This document shows positions 24,458 through 33,698 of a DNA stretch of 64,000 nucleotides, piece by piece (position 1 is the stretch's first letter; each line of letters opens with the position of its first letter). The stretch comes from Metabacillus niabensis. Its GTDB lineage: Bacteria; Bacillota; Bacilli; Bacillales; Bacillaceae. The position numbers and the translations under genes were made by a program. The stretch spans positions 1 through 64,000 of the forward strand of contig NZ_JAIVLH010000022.1 of NCBI RefSeq assembly GCF_020524345.1, written 5' to 3'. The notes beneath the pieces were generated by a model, which ran no database searches, was not told the DNA's origin, and was given only the letters and a program-made list of their open reading frames with translations.

Positions 24458-26062
24458 ATGAAACATGTAAAAAAAATGGTTTACTCTACTGCTGTTGCGA
24501 TGTTGCTGTTATCCGGCTGCAGCAGTAAAAATGTCTCTTCTTCTGAAGACTACGAGCTTTCTGATATCACCTTTCCATTAAAAGAAGAGGTCACACTTAA
24601 ATTTTTGACACAAAGTTCTCCATTAGCACCAAAAGATCCAAATGAAAAATTAATTTATCAAAGATTAGAAGAAAAAACAGGGGTTAATGTTGAATGGAAA
24701 AACTACACAAATGATGTGTTTGTAGAAAAAAGAAACTTAGCAATAGCAAGTGGAGATCTCCCTGACGCAATTATGGATGCCGGTTATGGAGACTATGATT
24801 TATTAAAACTTGCAAAAGATGGGGCCATTATCCCTGTTGAAGATTTGATTGATCAATACATGCCAAATCTTCAAAAAGTACTAGAAGCAGCACCTGAATA
24901 TAGAGCGATGATGACGGCTCCGGACGGACATATCTATTCTTTTCCATGGATTGAAGAACTAGGTACAGGGAAAGAAAATATTCATTCTGTAGATGATTTT
25001 CCGTGGATTAATGTCGAGTGGTTAGACAAATTAGGATTGGAAATGCCAAAAACAACAGAGGAATTAAAAGAAGTGCTTAAAGCCTTTAAGACACAGGATC
25101 CAAATGGAAATGGTGAAGCAGACGAAATTCCGATGTCATTTATTATTAATCACGGTGGAGAAGATCCAGCCTTTTTATTCGGCTCTTTTGGGCTTGGGGA
25201 TAACTGGGATCATACAGTTGTAAGCAATGAAGGTGAAGTATTATTTACAGCTGCTGATGAAGGCTATAAAGAAGCAATCTCTTATTTTAGTGATTTATAT
25301 AAAGAAGGATTAATAGATGTCGAAGCATTTGAGCATGATTGGAATACCTATTTAGCCAAAGGAAAAGATGAACGATATGGTATGTATTTTACATGGGATA
25401 AAGCAAATATTACAGGTATGAATGAAAAATATGAGCTAATGTCTCCATTAGCAGGTCCTGATGGTCATGTGAATGTGGCAAGAACAAATGGTATGGGCTT
25501 TGACCGTGGAAGAATGGTCATTACAAGTGCAAATAAAAACTTGGAACTTACAGCCAAGTGGATCGATCAATTATATGACCCACATCAATCTGTCCAAAAC
25601 AACTGGGGGACATATGGTGATGAATCACAACAAAATATTTTTGAATTTGATGAAGCAGCTGGTATGTTAAAGCATTTGCCATTAGATGGAGCTGCACCTG
25701 TTGAAGTACGTCAAAAAACAAGTATTAACGGTCCTTTGGCCATCTTAGATGAATACTATGGCAAAGTTACAACAAAACCAGATGATGCAGCATGGAGACT
25801 GGACTTAATGAAAGAAGTCATGGTCCCACATATGAAAGCAGAAAACACGTATCCAAAAGTGTTTTTCTCACTGGAAGAGTTAGATAAACTTTCAGATATT
25901 GAAACAGACTTATTCGCTTATGTTAATAGAAAAAGAGCTGAATGGATGACAAATGGAAAAGTAGAAGAGGAATGGGGTGAATATTTAGCAGAGCTTGATC
26001 GCTTAGGTCTGCAAGAGTGGCTGGAAATTAAACAAACGGGATATGACCGAAATCAATCGTAA
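24458..26062 (+). CDS. LplA-type solute-binding lipoprotein
   Basis: Substrate receptor of the importer, 534 residues. The signal peptide ends in lipobox LLLSGC-SS (Cys 22), so the mature protein is tethered at the outer membrane face. The large binding domain has the LplA/YtcQ features: TGVNVEWKNY, LASGDLPDAI-like (IASGDLPDAI) and the calcium-site-like sequence DPNGNGEADEIP (around 208-219). It lies in an operon behind the two permeases, unlike the membrane-anchored binding protein further upstream. GGGGG precedes ATG 24458. Confidence 0.92.
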   Translation: MKHVKKMVYSTAVAMLLLSGCSSKNVSSSEDYELSDITFPLKEEVTLKFLTQSSPLAPKDPNEKLIYQRLEEKTGVNVEWKNYTNDVFVEKRNLAIASGDLPDAIMDAGYGDYDLLKLAKDGAIIPVEDLIDQYMPNLQKVLEAAPEYRAMMTAPDGHIYSFPWIEELGTGKENIHSVDDFPWINVEWLDKLGLEMPKTTEELKEVLKAFKTQDPNGNGEADEIPMSFIINHGGEDPAFLFGSFGLGDNWDHTVVSNEGEVLFTAADEGYKEAISYFSDLYKEGLIDVEAFEHDWNTYLAKGKDERYGMYFTWDKANITGMNEKYELMSPLAGPDGHVNVARTNGMGFDRGRMVITSANKNLELTAKWIDQLYDPHQSVQNNWGTYGDESQQNIFEFDEAAGMLKHLPLDGAAPVEVRQKTSINGPLAILDEYYGKVTTKPDDAAWRLDLMKEVMVPHMKAENTYPKVFFSLEELDKLSDIETDLFAYVNRKRAEWMTNGKVEEEWGEYLAELDRLGLQEWLEIKQTGYDRNQS

Positions 26063-26068
26063 AAATAT

Positions 26069-26095
26069 AAGGAGGCTACCAATTAGCCTCCTTTG
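26069..26095 (+). terminator. hairpin after the importer operon
   Basis: AAGGAGGCTA (26069-26078) / TAGCCTCCTT (26084-26093) with a 5-nt loop; the T-run is short, so some readthrough into the fructosidase gene is likely. Confidence 0.7.
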
Positions 26096-26232
26096 TGGAT
26101 AGGGGGCGAAATCTGTCGGATGAAAGAATATCGGTGAAAGTTGATTTCGCGTGAAAGTTAAAAGATTTTATTAGAAAGTTGATAAATTATACTTCCAAAC
26201 GTAAAAAATTTCATAAAAAGGAGCTGTAAACA

Positions 26233-27711
26233 ATGATTCAAAAATTAACTGAAAAGTACCGCCCGCAATTCCACTTTTCTCCGGAAGAAAAGTGGATGAA
26301 TGACCCGAATGGGATGGTGTATTTTGAAGGTGAATACCATTTGTTTTATCAATATCATCCATCAGACACAATATGGGGGCCAATGCATTGGGGGCATGCG
26401 GTGAGTAAGGATTTAATCCATTGGGAGCATTTGCCGGTTGCCCTGCATCCTGATGAGCACGGCGCCATTTTTTCGGGAAGTGCCGTTGTTGACTGGAATA
26501 ATACAACCGGATTTTTTGACGATGAGCCTGGTTTAGTAGCGATCTTTACGCACCATGATGCCTATCCGGAGACAGATACAGTCCGTCAGAGACAAAGTAT
26601 TGCCTATAGCCATGACAAGGGGAGAACGTGGATAAAATATGAAGGAAATCCTGTGTTAACAGATCCTTCATTGACCGATTACCGTGATCCTAAAGTGTTT
26701 TGGCATCAGCCTACAAGTAAATGGATTATGATTCTTGCAACAGGGCAATGCGTTACCTTGTATACTTCATCAAACTTAATAGATTGGGAATTTGCTAGTC
26801 AATTTGGAGACAATAATGGCTCACATGCGGGATTTTGGGAATGTCCGGATCTCTTTCCGTTACAGGTTGATCAAGATCCCAGCAATCAGAAGTGGGTTAT
26901 GATCGTAAGCATTGGTGATACAGGTGAATTTAGTGAAGGTTCAAGAACTCAATATTTTATCGGGGATTTTGATGGGATCACTTTTAAAAATGATAACGAT
27001 GCAAAAACCGTGTTATGGCTTGACTATGGCAGAGATAATTATGCAGGTGTTAGTTGGTCAGATATCCCTGAGTCAGATGGAAGAAGAATTTATCTCGGAT
27101 GGATGAGCAATTGGAGATATGCCAATCTTGTTCCAACGACCGGTTGGCGGGGAGCGATGACACTACCGAGAGAATTAAACTTGGTTTCGACGCAAAATGG
27201 AATTCGATTGATTCAAAAACCCGTAACAGAAGTAAACCGTTTAAGAGAAAAATGTTTCAAATATGATGAAGAGGTAATCGTTAACACTCACCCGTTATCT
27301 ATTACTCTTGATGATGCTTTACAGGAAATAAATATAGAAGTTGAAAATATAGATTCCTCAGTTATTGATTGTATGATTAAGCATTCAAATACGGAAGAAA
27401 CGCTGATTCGATATGACACTGAAAAGGAAGAATTAATTGTTGATCGTACAAATTCAGGTGAACACAGTTTTTCATCTTCTTTTCAAGCCATACAACATGC
27501 ACCATTATCAATGGTCCATAACAGGATAAAACTGCAAGTCTTCCTTGATACCTCATCAATTGAAGTATTTGCAAATGATGGAGTCGCAGCCGTTACTAGT
27601 TTAATTTTTCCAACAGAAGGAAGTAAAAAACTAGAGTTATCATCACAGCGTGGAAGTATAAAAATCCACTCTCTGCAATTAACAAAACTCTCGTCTATTT
27701 GGTCTGAGTAA
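26233..27711 (+). CDS. intracellular GH32 fructosidase (sucrose/fructan hydrolase)
   Basis: Cleaves terminal beta-fructosyl residues from sucrose or imported fructo-oligosaccharides in the cytoplasm. The 492-residue protein has no signal peptide. It has the five-bladed propeller with nucleophile D24 in WMNDPNG, the transition-state residue in YRDPK (D152), the acid/base E203 in WECPD, and a C-terminal beta-sandwich (about 340-490) ending DTSSIEVFANDGVAAVTSLIF. It does not carry the phosphate-specific features I could confirm for sucrose-6-P hydrolases. With an ABC importer instead of a PTS, unphosphorylated substrate is expected. Its partner is the fructokinase 95 bp downstream. Confidence 0.93.
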   Translation: MIQKLTEKYRPQFHFSPEEKWMNDPNGMVYFEGEYHLFYQYHPSDTIWGPMHWGHAVSKDLIHWEHLPVALHPDEHGAIFSGSAVVDWNNTTGFFDDEPGLVAIFTHHDAYPETDTVRQRQSIAYSHDKGRTWIKYEGNPVLTDPSLTDYRDPKVFWHQPTSKWIMILATGQCVTLYTSSNLIDWEFASQFGDNNGSHAGFWECPDLFPLQVDQDPSNQKWVMIVSIGDTGEFSEGSRTQYFIGDFDGITFKNDNDAKTVLWLDYGRDNYAGVSWSDIPESDGRRIYLGWMSNWRYANLVPTTGWRGAMTLPRELNLVSTQNGIRLIQKPVTEVNRLREKCFKYDEEVIVNTHPLSITLDDALQEINIEVENIDSSVIDCMIKHSNTEETLIRYDTEKEELIVDRTNSGEHSFSSSFQAIQHAPLSMVHNRIKLQVFLDTSSIEVFANDGVAAVTSLIFPTEGSKKLELSSQRGSIKIHSLQLTKLSSIWSE

Positions 27712-27805
27712 GGTAAGGAGCTTCAATCAATCATTCAAAATACTTAATGCAAAGTAAAAATACTCGTGAAAACACTATTAAATATAGAAGAAAAACGTAA
27801 GGAGG

Positions 27806-28774
27806 TTGAACACAATAGGGCAATCAATTATTTGTATAGGTGAATTATTGATTGATTTTTTCTGTAAAGACGTGAACATTGATTTAATAGAAGGACAAAA
27901 CTTTGAGAAACAAGCCGGAGGAGCCCCTGCCAATGTATGTGCGACGATCGCATCTTTGGGGGGAAATGCCATGTTTTGTGGAAAGGTTGGGACCGATCCG
28001 TTTGGGTATTACGTGAAAAAAACACTCGATAACGTGAATGTTGATACATCCATGCTTTTATTTGATAGAGAGCATCCTACCACCCTGGCATTTGTATCCT
28101 TACAAGGTAATGGTGAACGTGACTTTGTCTTTAACCGGGGAGCAGATGCTTATCTTGATGAAAAAGAAATAGATAATACGGCATTTAACAAAGCTGCCAT
28201 TATTCATTTCGGATCTGCGACAGCACTATTAGACGATCCTTTCCGAAGCACCTATCTGAATATGATGAAACAAGCAAAAGTAGATAAGAAGTTTATTTCG
28301 TTTGATCCTAATTATAGAAAAGATTTATGGGACGAACGCACACCACAATTTATCGAATTCACTAAAGAAGCGATCGCTATAGCTGATTTTGTGAAGGTAA
28401 GTGAAGAGGAAATAGGGATTATTACGAAAAAACATGAGGTAACAGCAGGAATAAATGACCTTCATCAATTAGGAGCATCCCTTATATCCGTTACATTAGG
28501 AAAGACCGGGACCCTCGTATCGGATGGAAACAGAAAAGAGCTTATTCCAAGTATTGAAGTAAATGCGATAGATTCAACCGGTGCAGGTGATGCATTTGTA
28601 GGAGCTGTTTTATTTCAAATTTCAAAAATGGAAAATCCCCATGATATCGTCCATTCTTTTGAAGACTTAAAAGATATCATTTTCTTTAGTAATAAGATTG
28701 GGGCATTTACATGTACTCAAATAGGTGCAATTTCTGCTGTGTCTAAATTACAATCCAATTGTTGTGGAAGATGA
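27806..28774 (+). CDS. PfkB-family fructokinase
   Basis: Phosphorylates fructose released by the GH32 enzyme. It has the PfkB signature 1 (EKQAGGAPANVCATIASLGG) and signature 2 (DSTGAGDAFVGAVLF), with the catalytic aspartate in GAGDAF. The length, about 320 residues, is normal. The start is unusual: a perfect AAGGAGG ends at 27805, immediately before TTG 27806. That leaves no spacer, while the properly spaced codon is ATA 27815 (NTIGQSII reading), and no ATG or GTG is available. The coordinate given is the conservative TTG. The gene forms a pair with the fructosidase and ends at a hairpin. Confidence 0.88.
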   Translation: MNTIGQSIICIGELLIDFFCKDVNIDLIEGQNFEKQAGGAPANVCATIASLGGNAMFCGKVGTDPFGYYVKKTLDNVNVDTSMLLFDREHPTTLAFVSLQGNGERDFVFNRGADAYLDEKEIDNTAFNKAAIIHFGSATALLDDPFRSTYLNMMKQAKVDKKFISFDPNYRKDLWDERTPQFIEFTKEAIAIADFVKVSEEEIGIITKKHEVTAGINDLHQLGASLISVTLGKTGTLVSDGNRKELIPSIEVNAIDSTGAGDAFVGAVLFQISKMENPHDIVHSFEDLKDIIFFSNKIGAFTCTQIGAISAVSKLQSNCCGR

Positions 28775-28789
28775 CATGAAGTGAATATG

Positions 28790-28826
28790 AAAGGGATGAA
28801 GGAACGTTGTCTTAATCCCTTTTCTA
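28790..28826 (+). terminator. terminator after the fructokinase gene
   Basis: AAAGGGAT (28790-28797) / ATCCCTTT (28815-28822), 17-nt loop, followed by TCTATT. The T-run is imperfect. Confidence 0.6.
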
Positions 28827-28836
28827 TTGTAATTTA

Positions 28837-28851
28837 ATGAAAGCGTTTACG
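28837..28851. promoter_or_regulatory. cre site (CcpA) upstream of the levanase gene
   Basis: ATGAAAGCGTTTACG fits the cre consensus closely, failing only at the final W. It ends 21 bp before the levanase start codon, a position that would block elongation or initiation. Glucose repression of the secreted levanase is therefore likely. Confidence 0.7.
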
Positions 28852-28872
28852 AAGTTAAAGGAGCTGTGATGA

Positions 28873-31800
28873 ATGAAGAAAATAAAAAAGACGAAGCTCA
28901 TGATTCTGCTTGTATTTGTTCTTTCAATCATTTATATGGATCAGCATTTTCAAGTACAGGCCACAGAACAAAATGCAGCAATCTTTGGGTATGTTCCTAT
29001 AGCGGGATCTTGGGTACAGGAGAAAAATGGTGGAATCAGAGGAAAGAGTGATAAGAAACAACCAGGACTCATCTTATCATCTACAGAGGTCGGCAATTTC
29101 TTTGTCTATGAAGCAACGGTGAAACTTCAGTACTCATCTTCCGGTTCACTTGTTTTTAGAGCAAATGAAATGGGAACTGAAGGATATATGTTAAGGTTAG
29201 ATTCAAAGAAAAACAGCGTGCAATTAGTTGACATAAAAACAGGTAAGCGTATCGGAAAACAAATGAAAAAGCAGGTAAAAGAAGATGTCGCTTATAAGGT
29301 GAAAATAGCAGCAGATGGTCCATCAATTAAAGTATTCTTGAATGATAGAATCGTTGCCGATATAAAAGATTTTAAACATTCAAAGGGATTTACCGGCTTG
29401 AACGTTGATCATGGTAGAGCAGAATTTAGTCAAGTTTTCGTACATGAGGTGAAAACAAATCTAAGTGAATGGGGATTGACAGATCAATGGTCGGCAACTT
29501 CACAAGGGTTAGCAGGGAATGCTAAATTAAATGAAAACATCTATGCTTTAACAAAAACAAAGGTAACCGATTTTAACTATGAAGCGAATTTGATGATCAA
29601 TGACAAAAGTGGTATCGGGACATTGCTTTTTAGAACAGATCAAAAAGGATTGCAAGGATATGGCTTGCAAATAGATGCTGGGAAAGATCAAATTCGACTG
29701 GTAGATACAAAACGTAATAAAGTTATTTCACATTATAACGAAACGATTGATATAGGATCGCTATATCACATTAGAGTAAAAGCGGCAGGAAAATCGTTGC
29801 AAATCTTCTGGCAGAACAGCTCAAAGCCTATCATGACGGTTCAAGATCAAAACTATGATCAAGGTCAATTAGGGCTTCAGGTTAATAATGGAGTAGTTGT
29901 GTTTCAGAATATTCAAGTGAGTGATTTATCTACGAACTTAGAGGGTTGGCAAGCACATAATGGGGAATGGCTTCCACATCTTGAAGGGATTATGGGCAAA
30001 AGTCCTGAATCAGAAAACACTTATTATTTGGCAGAGTCGGAGGAAACGGATTTTATTTTGGAAGGTGATTTAAAGATAGATTCTTCGACTCCATATGGTA
30101 CTGCCAGCTTTGTTTTTCGTGCAAATTCAAATGCAACAAAAGGGTACATGATAAAGCTGGATCCTAATTTAAATCAAGTCCGTTTATTAGACCTAAGTGG
30201 AGATCGAACAATTGGCCTTGCTGAGAGTAATATTGAAACAGGTAAGACCTATCATTTTGAGATCCATGCAAAAGGTCCAACAATGAAAGTGTACTTAGAT
30301 GGATATGCGGAGCCTGTGATCGCAGAACAAGATTCAACATATTCCAGTGGGAAATTTGGTTTAAATGTGTATAATGGTACAGCGTATTTTCAACATGTTT
30401 ATGCAACCAAATTCGATGAATATTATGAAGAACTCTATCGGCCTCAGTATCATTATACACAGGCCAGAGGTGCAGCCAGTGACCCGAATGGCTTGGTTTA
30501 TTATGAAGGAGAATACCATCTTTTTCACCAGGATGGCGGTAAATGGGCACATGCAGTGAGTACAGATTTAGTTCATTGGAAGCGGTTGCCGATTGCTATT
30601 CCGTGGAATGAAATGGGCCATGCGTGGTCCGGTTCTGCTGTAGTGGATAAGAATAATGTTTCAGGTTTATTTAATGAAGAAGGCTCGGGATTAATCGCTT
30701 TTTATACATCTTATAATCCAGCTAAACATAATGGTGATCAAAAGGTTGGCGTAGCTTATAGCCGGGATAAAGGAAGAACATGGGAGTTTTATGATGGAAA
30801 TCCGATCATACCGAATATAGGTGAATTCTACGGTGGAGAAGGCTGGGACTTCCGTGATCCGAAAGTTGTGTGGGATGAAGACCATAATCAATGGGTGATG
30901 GTCATTTCAGGTGGAGATCATATCCGTTTCTTTACGTCAAAGGATTTATTAAATTGGGAGATGATTGAATCGTTTGGCTATGGAGATTATGTCAGAGGCG
31001 GAGTATGGGAATGTCCGGACTTTTTTCAGCTACCTGTTGATGGTGATAACGGAAAGAAAAAGTGGGTACTCTCAATCAGTACCGGGGCAAACCCAAATAC
31101 AAACGGCTCTGATTCTGAATACTTTGTCGGAACGTTTGATGGTAAGCAATTTGTAAGTGACAATCCAGCGGGTGTTGTCCTAAAAAATGAATTTGGTAAA
31201 GAAATGTATGCAGCGATGTCTTTTTCTGATATTCCGGCTTCAGATGGAAGAAGAATTTCTTTAGGTTGGATGAGTAACTGGGATTATCCATTTAGCTTCC
31301 CTACATCACCTTGGCAGGGGCAGATGTCAATACCACGTGAAGTGATGTTAAAAACGGTACCTGGGGAAGGTGTTCGCTTAGTTCAACAACCGATCGATGA
31401 ATTAAAACAGTTAAGAGGAAGTCATACATCCTGGAGTAACAAGCTTGTAAAACCTAGTACAGCTAACTTACTCTCAGAAATGAGGGCTACTGCATTTGAA
31501 ATCGTAGCGGAAATTGAATTACCTGAAAAAAACAGAGCGGAGGAATTTGGTTTTCAGCTAAGAAAATCAGAAACACAACAAACAGATGTTGGCTACAATG
31601 TAACAAATTCAAAAGCGTTCTTTGATCGATCAAACTCTGGAGAAATCGACTTTTCCGAGAAATTTTCTACAAGACATGAAACGAATATCAAACCAGATAA
31701 TAATCGAATAAAAATGCGGATGTATGTAGATGAATCATCTGCAGAAGTATTTGTTAATGACGGTCAGGCCGTTTTTTCAAATGTTATCTTTCCCGACGGT

Positions 31801-32592
31801 GCCAGTGATGAAATGAGCTTTTATACAAAAGGAGGAGATGTAAAGATTGTTTCATTGGAAATTTACCCATTAAGAGGAATTTGGAAGGATGCATCAAATA
31901 ACGGTATAACAACTAACAGGATCGTTATGGATCATCAAAATCTTGCACTAAGAGTAGGTGAGACACACAAGCTCTCAGCGGTAGGTCTTCCATATTCTAA
32001 TAAAAATCAAAAGTTAAATTGGAGATCAAGCAATCCATCCATCGTTGAAGTAAAAAGAATAGATCATAACAATTCTGAGATTAAAATCGTTGGACATGGA
32101 AGATCAATGATTACTGCTTCTACGAAAAATGGAAAAGTAGTGGGAACAACGCTAGTAGAAAGTAAAGCATTCTTTCATATTGTAGAGGCAAAAAGCGGGA
32201 AGGTATTATCTGTTGAGGGGACATCAAATGGATCGAAAGTAAACATTCAACAGAAGAAAGATGCAATAGAACAAATTTGGAATATGGAAAGAAATCAATC
32301 AGGCAGCTACAAGGTTATGTCCTCCAAAAGCAATAAAGTTCTTGATGCCTCGGGAATTTCAAATGGTGATGATGTACAAATCTGGGAATACTTTGGTTAT
32401 GGAAATCAACAATGGTATCTTACACCAAAGGGGGATGGCACATACACCTTCCATGCAGTAAATAGTGGGAAATTATTAGAAGTTCCAAAAGAAAGTAATG
32501 AAGAGGGAACAGTGGTTGAGATTAACGAAAAAAATTCAGAAGGCTCTCAAAACTGGAGGCTGATTGAAGCAAGTAAACCTCCGAAAGAATAA
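28873..32592 (+). CDS. secreted multidomain GH32 levanase with three CBM66-like modules, Ig-like and ricin-type domains
   Basis: Extracellular fructan hydrolase of 1239 residues. In order: signal peptide (1-31), three tandem beta-sandwich modules of about 155 residues (near 40-195, 200-355 and 357-515), the GH32 propeller and sandwich (about 520-1000), an Ig-like BIG2 domain (about 1005-1095) and a ricin-type beta-trefoil (about 1100-1235). The three modules share FRA(N/D)..GxxGYxLxxD and SGKFGLNVYNGTAYFQ and resemble CBM66 of SacC, which binds terminal fructose of levan. Catalytic residues are D537 (in ASDPNG instead of MNDPNG), D662 (FRDPK) and E713 (WECPD). No sortase motif is visible. Confidence 0.93.
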   Translation: MKKIKKTKLMILLVFVLSIIYMDQHFQVQATEQNAAIFGYVPIAGSWVQEKNGGIRGKSDKKQPGLILSSTEVGNFFVYEATVKLQYSSSGSLVFRANEMGTEGYMLRLDSKKNSVQLVDIKTGKRIGKQMKKQVKEDVAYKVKIAADGPSIKVFLNDRIVADIKDFKHSKGFTGLNVDHGRAEFSQVFVHEVKTNLSEWGLTDQWSATSQGLAGNAKLNENIYALTKTKVTDFNYEANLMINDKSGIGTLLFRTDQKGLQGYGLQIDAGKDQIRLVDTKRNKVISHYNETIDIGSLYHIRVKAAGKSLQIFWQNSSKPIMTVQDQNYDQGQLGLQVNNGVVVFQNIQVSDLSTNLEGWQAHNGEWLPHLEGIMGKSPESENTYYLAESEETDFILEGDLKIDSSTPYGTASFVFRANSNATKGYMIKLDPNLNQVRLLDLSGDRTIGLAESNIETGKTYHFEIHAKGPTMKVYLDGYAEPVIAEQDSTYSSGKFGLNVYNGTAYFQHVYATKFDEYYEELYRPQYHYTQARGAASDPNGLVYYEGEYHLFHQDGGKWAHAVSTDLVHWKRLPIAIPWNEMGHAWSGSAVVDKNNVSGLFNEEGSGLIAFYTSYNPAKHNGDQKVGVAYSRDKGRTWEFYDGNPIIPNIGEFYGGEGWDFRDPKVVWDEDHNQWVMVISGGDHIRFFTSKDLLNWEMIESFGYGDYVRGGVWECPDFFQLPVDGDNGKKKWVLSISTGANPNTNGSDSEYFVGTFDGKQFVSDNPAGVVLKNEFGKEMYAAMSFSDIPASDGRRISLGWMSNWDYPFSFPTSPWQGQMSIPREVMLKTVPGEGVRLVQQPIDELKQLRGSHTSWSNKLVKPSTANLLSEMRATAFEIVAEIELPEKNRAEEFGFQLRKSETQQTDVGYNVTNSKAFFDRSNSGEIDFSEKFSTRHETNIKPDNNRIKMRMYVDESSAEVFVNDGQAVFSNVIFPDGASDEMSFYTKGGDVKIVSLEIYPLRGIWKDASNNGITTNRIVMDHQNLALRVGETHKLSAVGLPYSNKNQKLNWRSSNPSIVEVKRIDHNNSEIKIVGHGRSMITASTKNGKVVGTTLVESKAFFHIVEAKSGKVLSVEGTSNGSKVNIQQKKDAIEQIWNMERNQSGSYKVMSSKSNKVLDASGISNGDDVQIWEYFGYGNQQWYLTPKGDGTYTFHAVNSGKLLEVPKESNEEGTVVEINEKNSEGSQNWRLIEASKPPKE

Positions 32593-32603
32593 AATAATGT
32601 GGT

Positions 32604-32642
32604 AAAACCCTTTCTGCTGAAAAGTTATGAAAGGGTTTTTTT
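32604..32642 (+). terminator. terminator after the levanase gene
   Basis: AAAACCCTTTC (32604-32614) / GAAAGGGTTTT (32629-32639), followed by further T residues. Confidence 0.85.
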
Positions 32643-32711
32643 GTGGTAAGAATATGATATCGACCCATATTTCACACCCCATAACTAAAACGTCTAAAAG
32701 TAGGTGAAAGA

Positions 32712-33497
32712 ATGAAAAAGAAGGTAACGATCATCGGTGGAGCAGGAACAATAGGAAGTATATTAGTGAACGGTCTGTCTGATACATATGACTTTGTTAT
32801 TCTCGATAAACATGTACATTCTACTTCATTATCTTGTCATGCTATTGAAGTAGATGCAACAAACTATCAGGACTTACTGGATAATATACCAAAAGATACG
32901 GATGCGATTATAAACTTATTAACGATTAAATCGAAAGATGATTTAAAGAATATTGACCAATTTCATAAAATGACAAACATACACTTTATAGCTTCATTTT
33001 ATCTATTACACGCAGCTGTTGCATTAGGAATAAAAAAGCTCGTCTATGCAAGCAGCAATCACACAACAGATTACTATGAAAAAGATGGACGTTCAACTTT
33101 AGATAGAAAAATTGCAATTCATGATTACCCTTTTTCAAGAGGACTATATGGTGTATTAAAGCTTGCATCAGAAAATATAGGACATATCTTTGCGGGAGAA
33201 AAAGAAAATAACTTGTCTGTCATCAACTTACGAATCGGCAGTGTATTAAAGGATGAATATGAATCAGTAAAGAAACAACAAAGATTGCACCATACCTTAC
33301 TATCACATGAGGATACCATACAGCTTTTTCACTTGGCTCTCCAATCAACAGTAAAATACGGAACTTATTACGGTGTTTCCGATAACCCGAATAAACCATG
33401 GTCAACAGAAAATGCATGGGAGGAATTAGGATTTTCATCAGAGGTTAATGCAGTTGATGTGCTGAATAGGAATATAGATGGACTGGAAAAAGGTTGA
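32712..33497 (+). CDS. NAD-dependent epimerase/dehydratase family protein
   Basis: A 261-residue extended SDR. The Rossmann glycine motif GGAGTIGS is at 8-15, D33 follows beta-2, and a catalytic-type motif YGVLKLASENIG (Y-x3-K) is near 150. It is most like uronate dehydrogenase or small sugar epimerases, which recur in pectin-degrading loci, but the substrate is not readable. It stands alone between the levanase and the ABC exporter genes. RBS AGGTGAAAG lies before ATG 32712. Confidence 0.75.
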   Translation: MKKKVTIIGGAGTIGSILVNGLSDTYDFVILDKHVHSTSLSCHAIEVDATNYQDLLDNIPKDTDAIINLLTIKSKDDLKNIDQFHKMTNIHFIASFYLLHAAVALGIKKLVYASSNHTTDYYEKDGRSTLDRKIAIHDYPFSRGLYGVLKLASENIGHIFAGEKENNLSVINLRIGSVLKDEYESVKKQQRLHHTLLSHEDTIQLFHLALQSTVKYGTYYGVSDNPNKPWSTENAWEELGFSSEVNAVDVLNRNIDGLEKG

Positions 33498-33698
33498 AAA
33501 AGATGCGGTTACTTGTAGTTTGGTTGAATGCTCCTGAATGTAACCGTAATCTCCATCCAAAGTGATTGAATAAACCGTAATGTTTAACCGCAGTCTTTCT
33601 GCAAAGCAAAATAATCCATATAACATGATGAGGAAATCCATTGTTAATTGCTTAAAGAAGGAGTAACCTTAACACTACTATAAGTAAGAAGGTGGGGT

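Noticed and set aside
30164-30550. Minus-strand open frame of 128 codons inside the levanase gene
   Set aside because: Rich in His/Leu/Ser as expected from antisense of GH32 motifs; no RBS. The same kind of shadow appears at 26171-26506 opposite the other GH32 gene.
33498-33698. CGGTTAC/GTAACCG inverted repeats before the ABC exporter
   Set aside because: Short arms and a long spacer; no clear link to a promoter, so not called as an operator.
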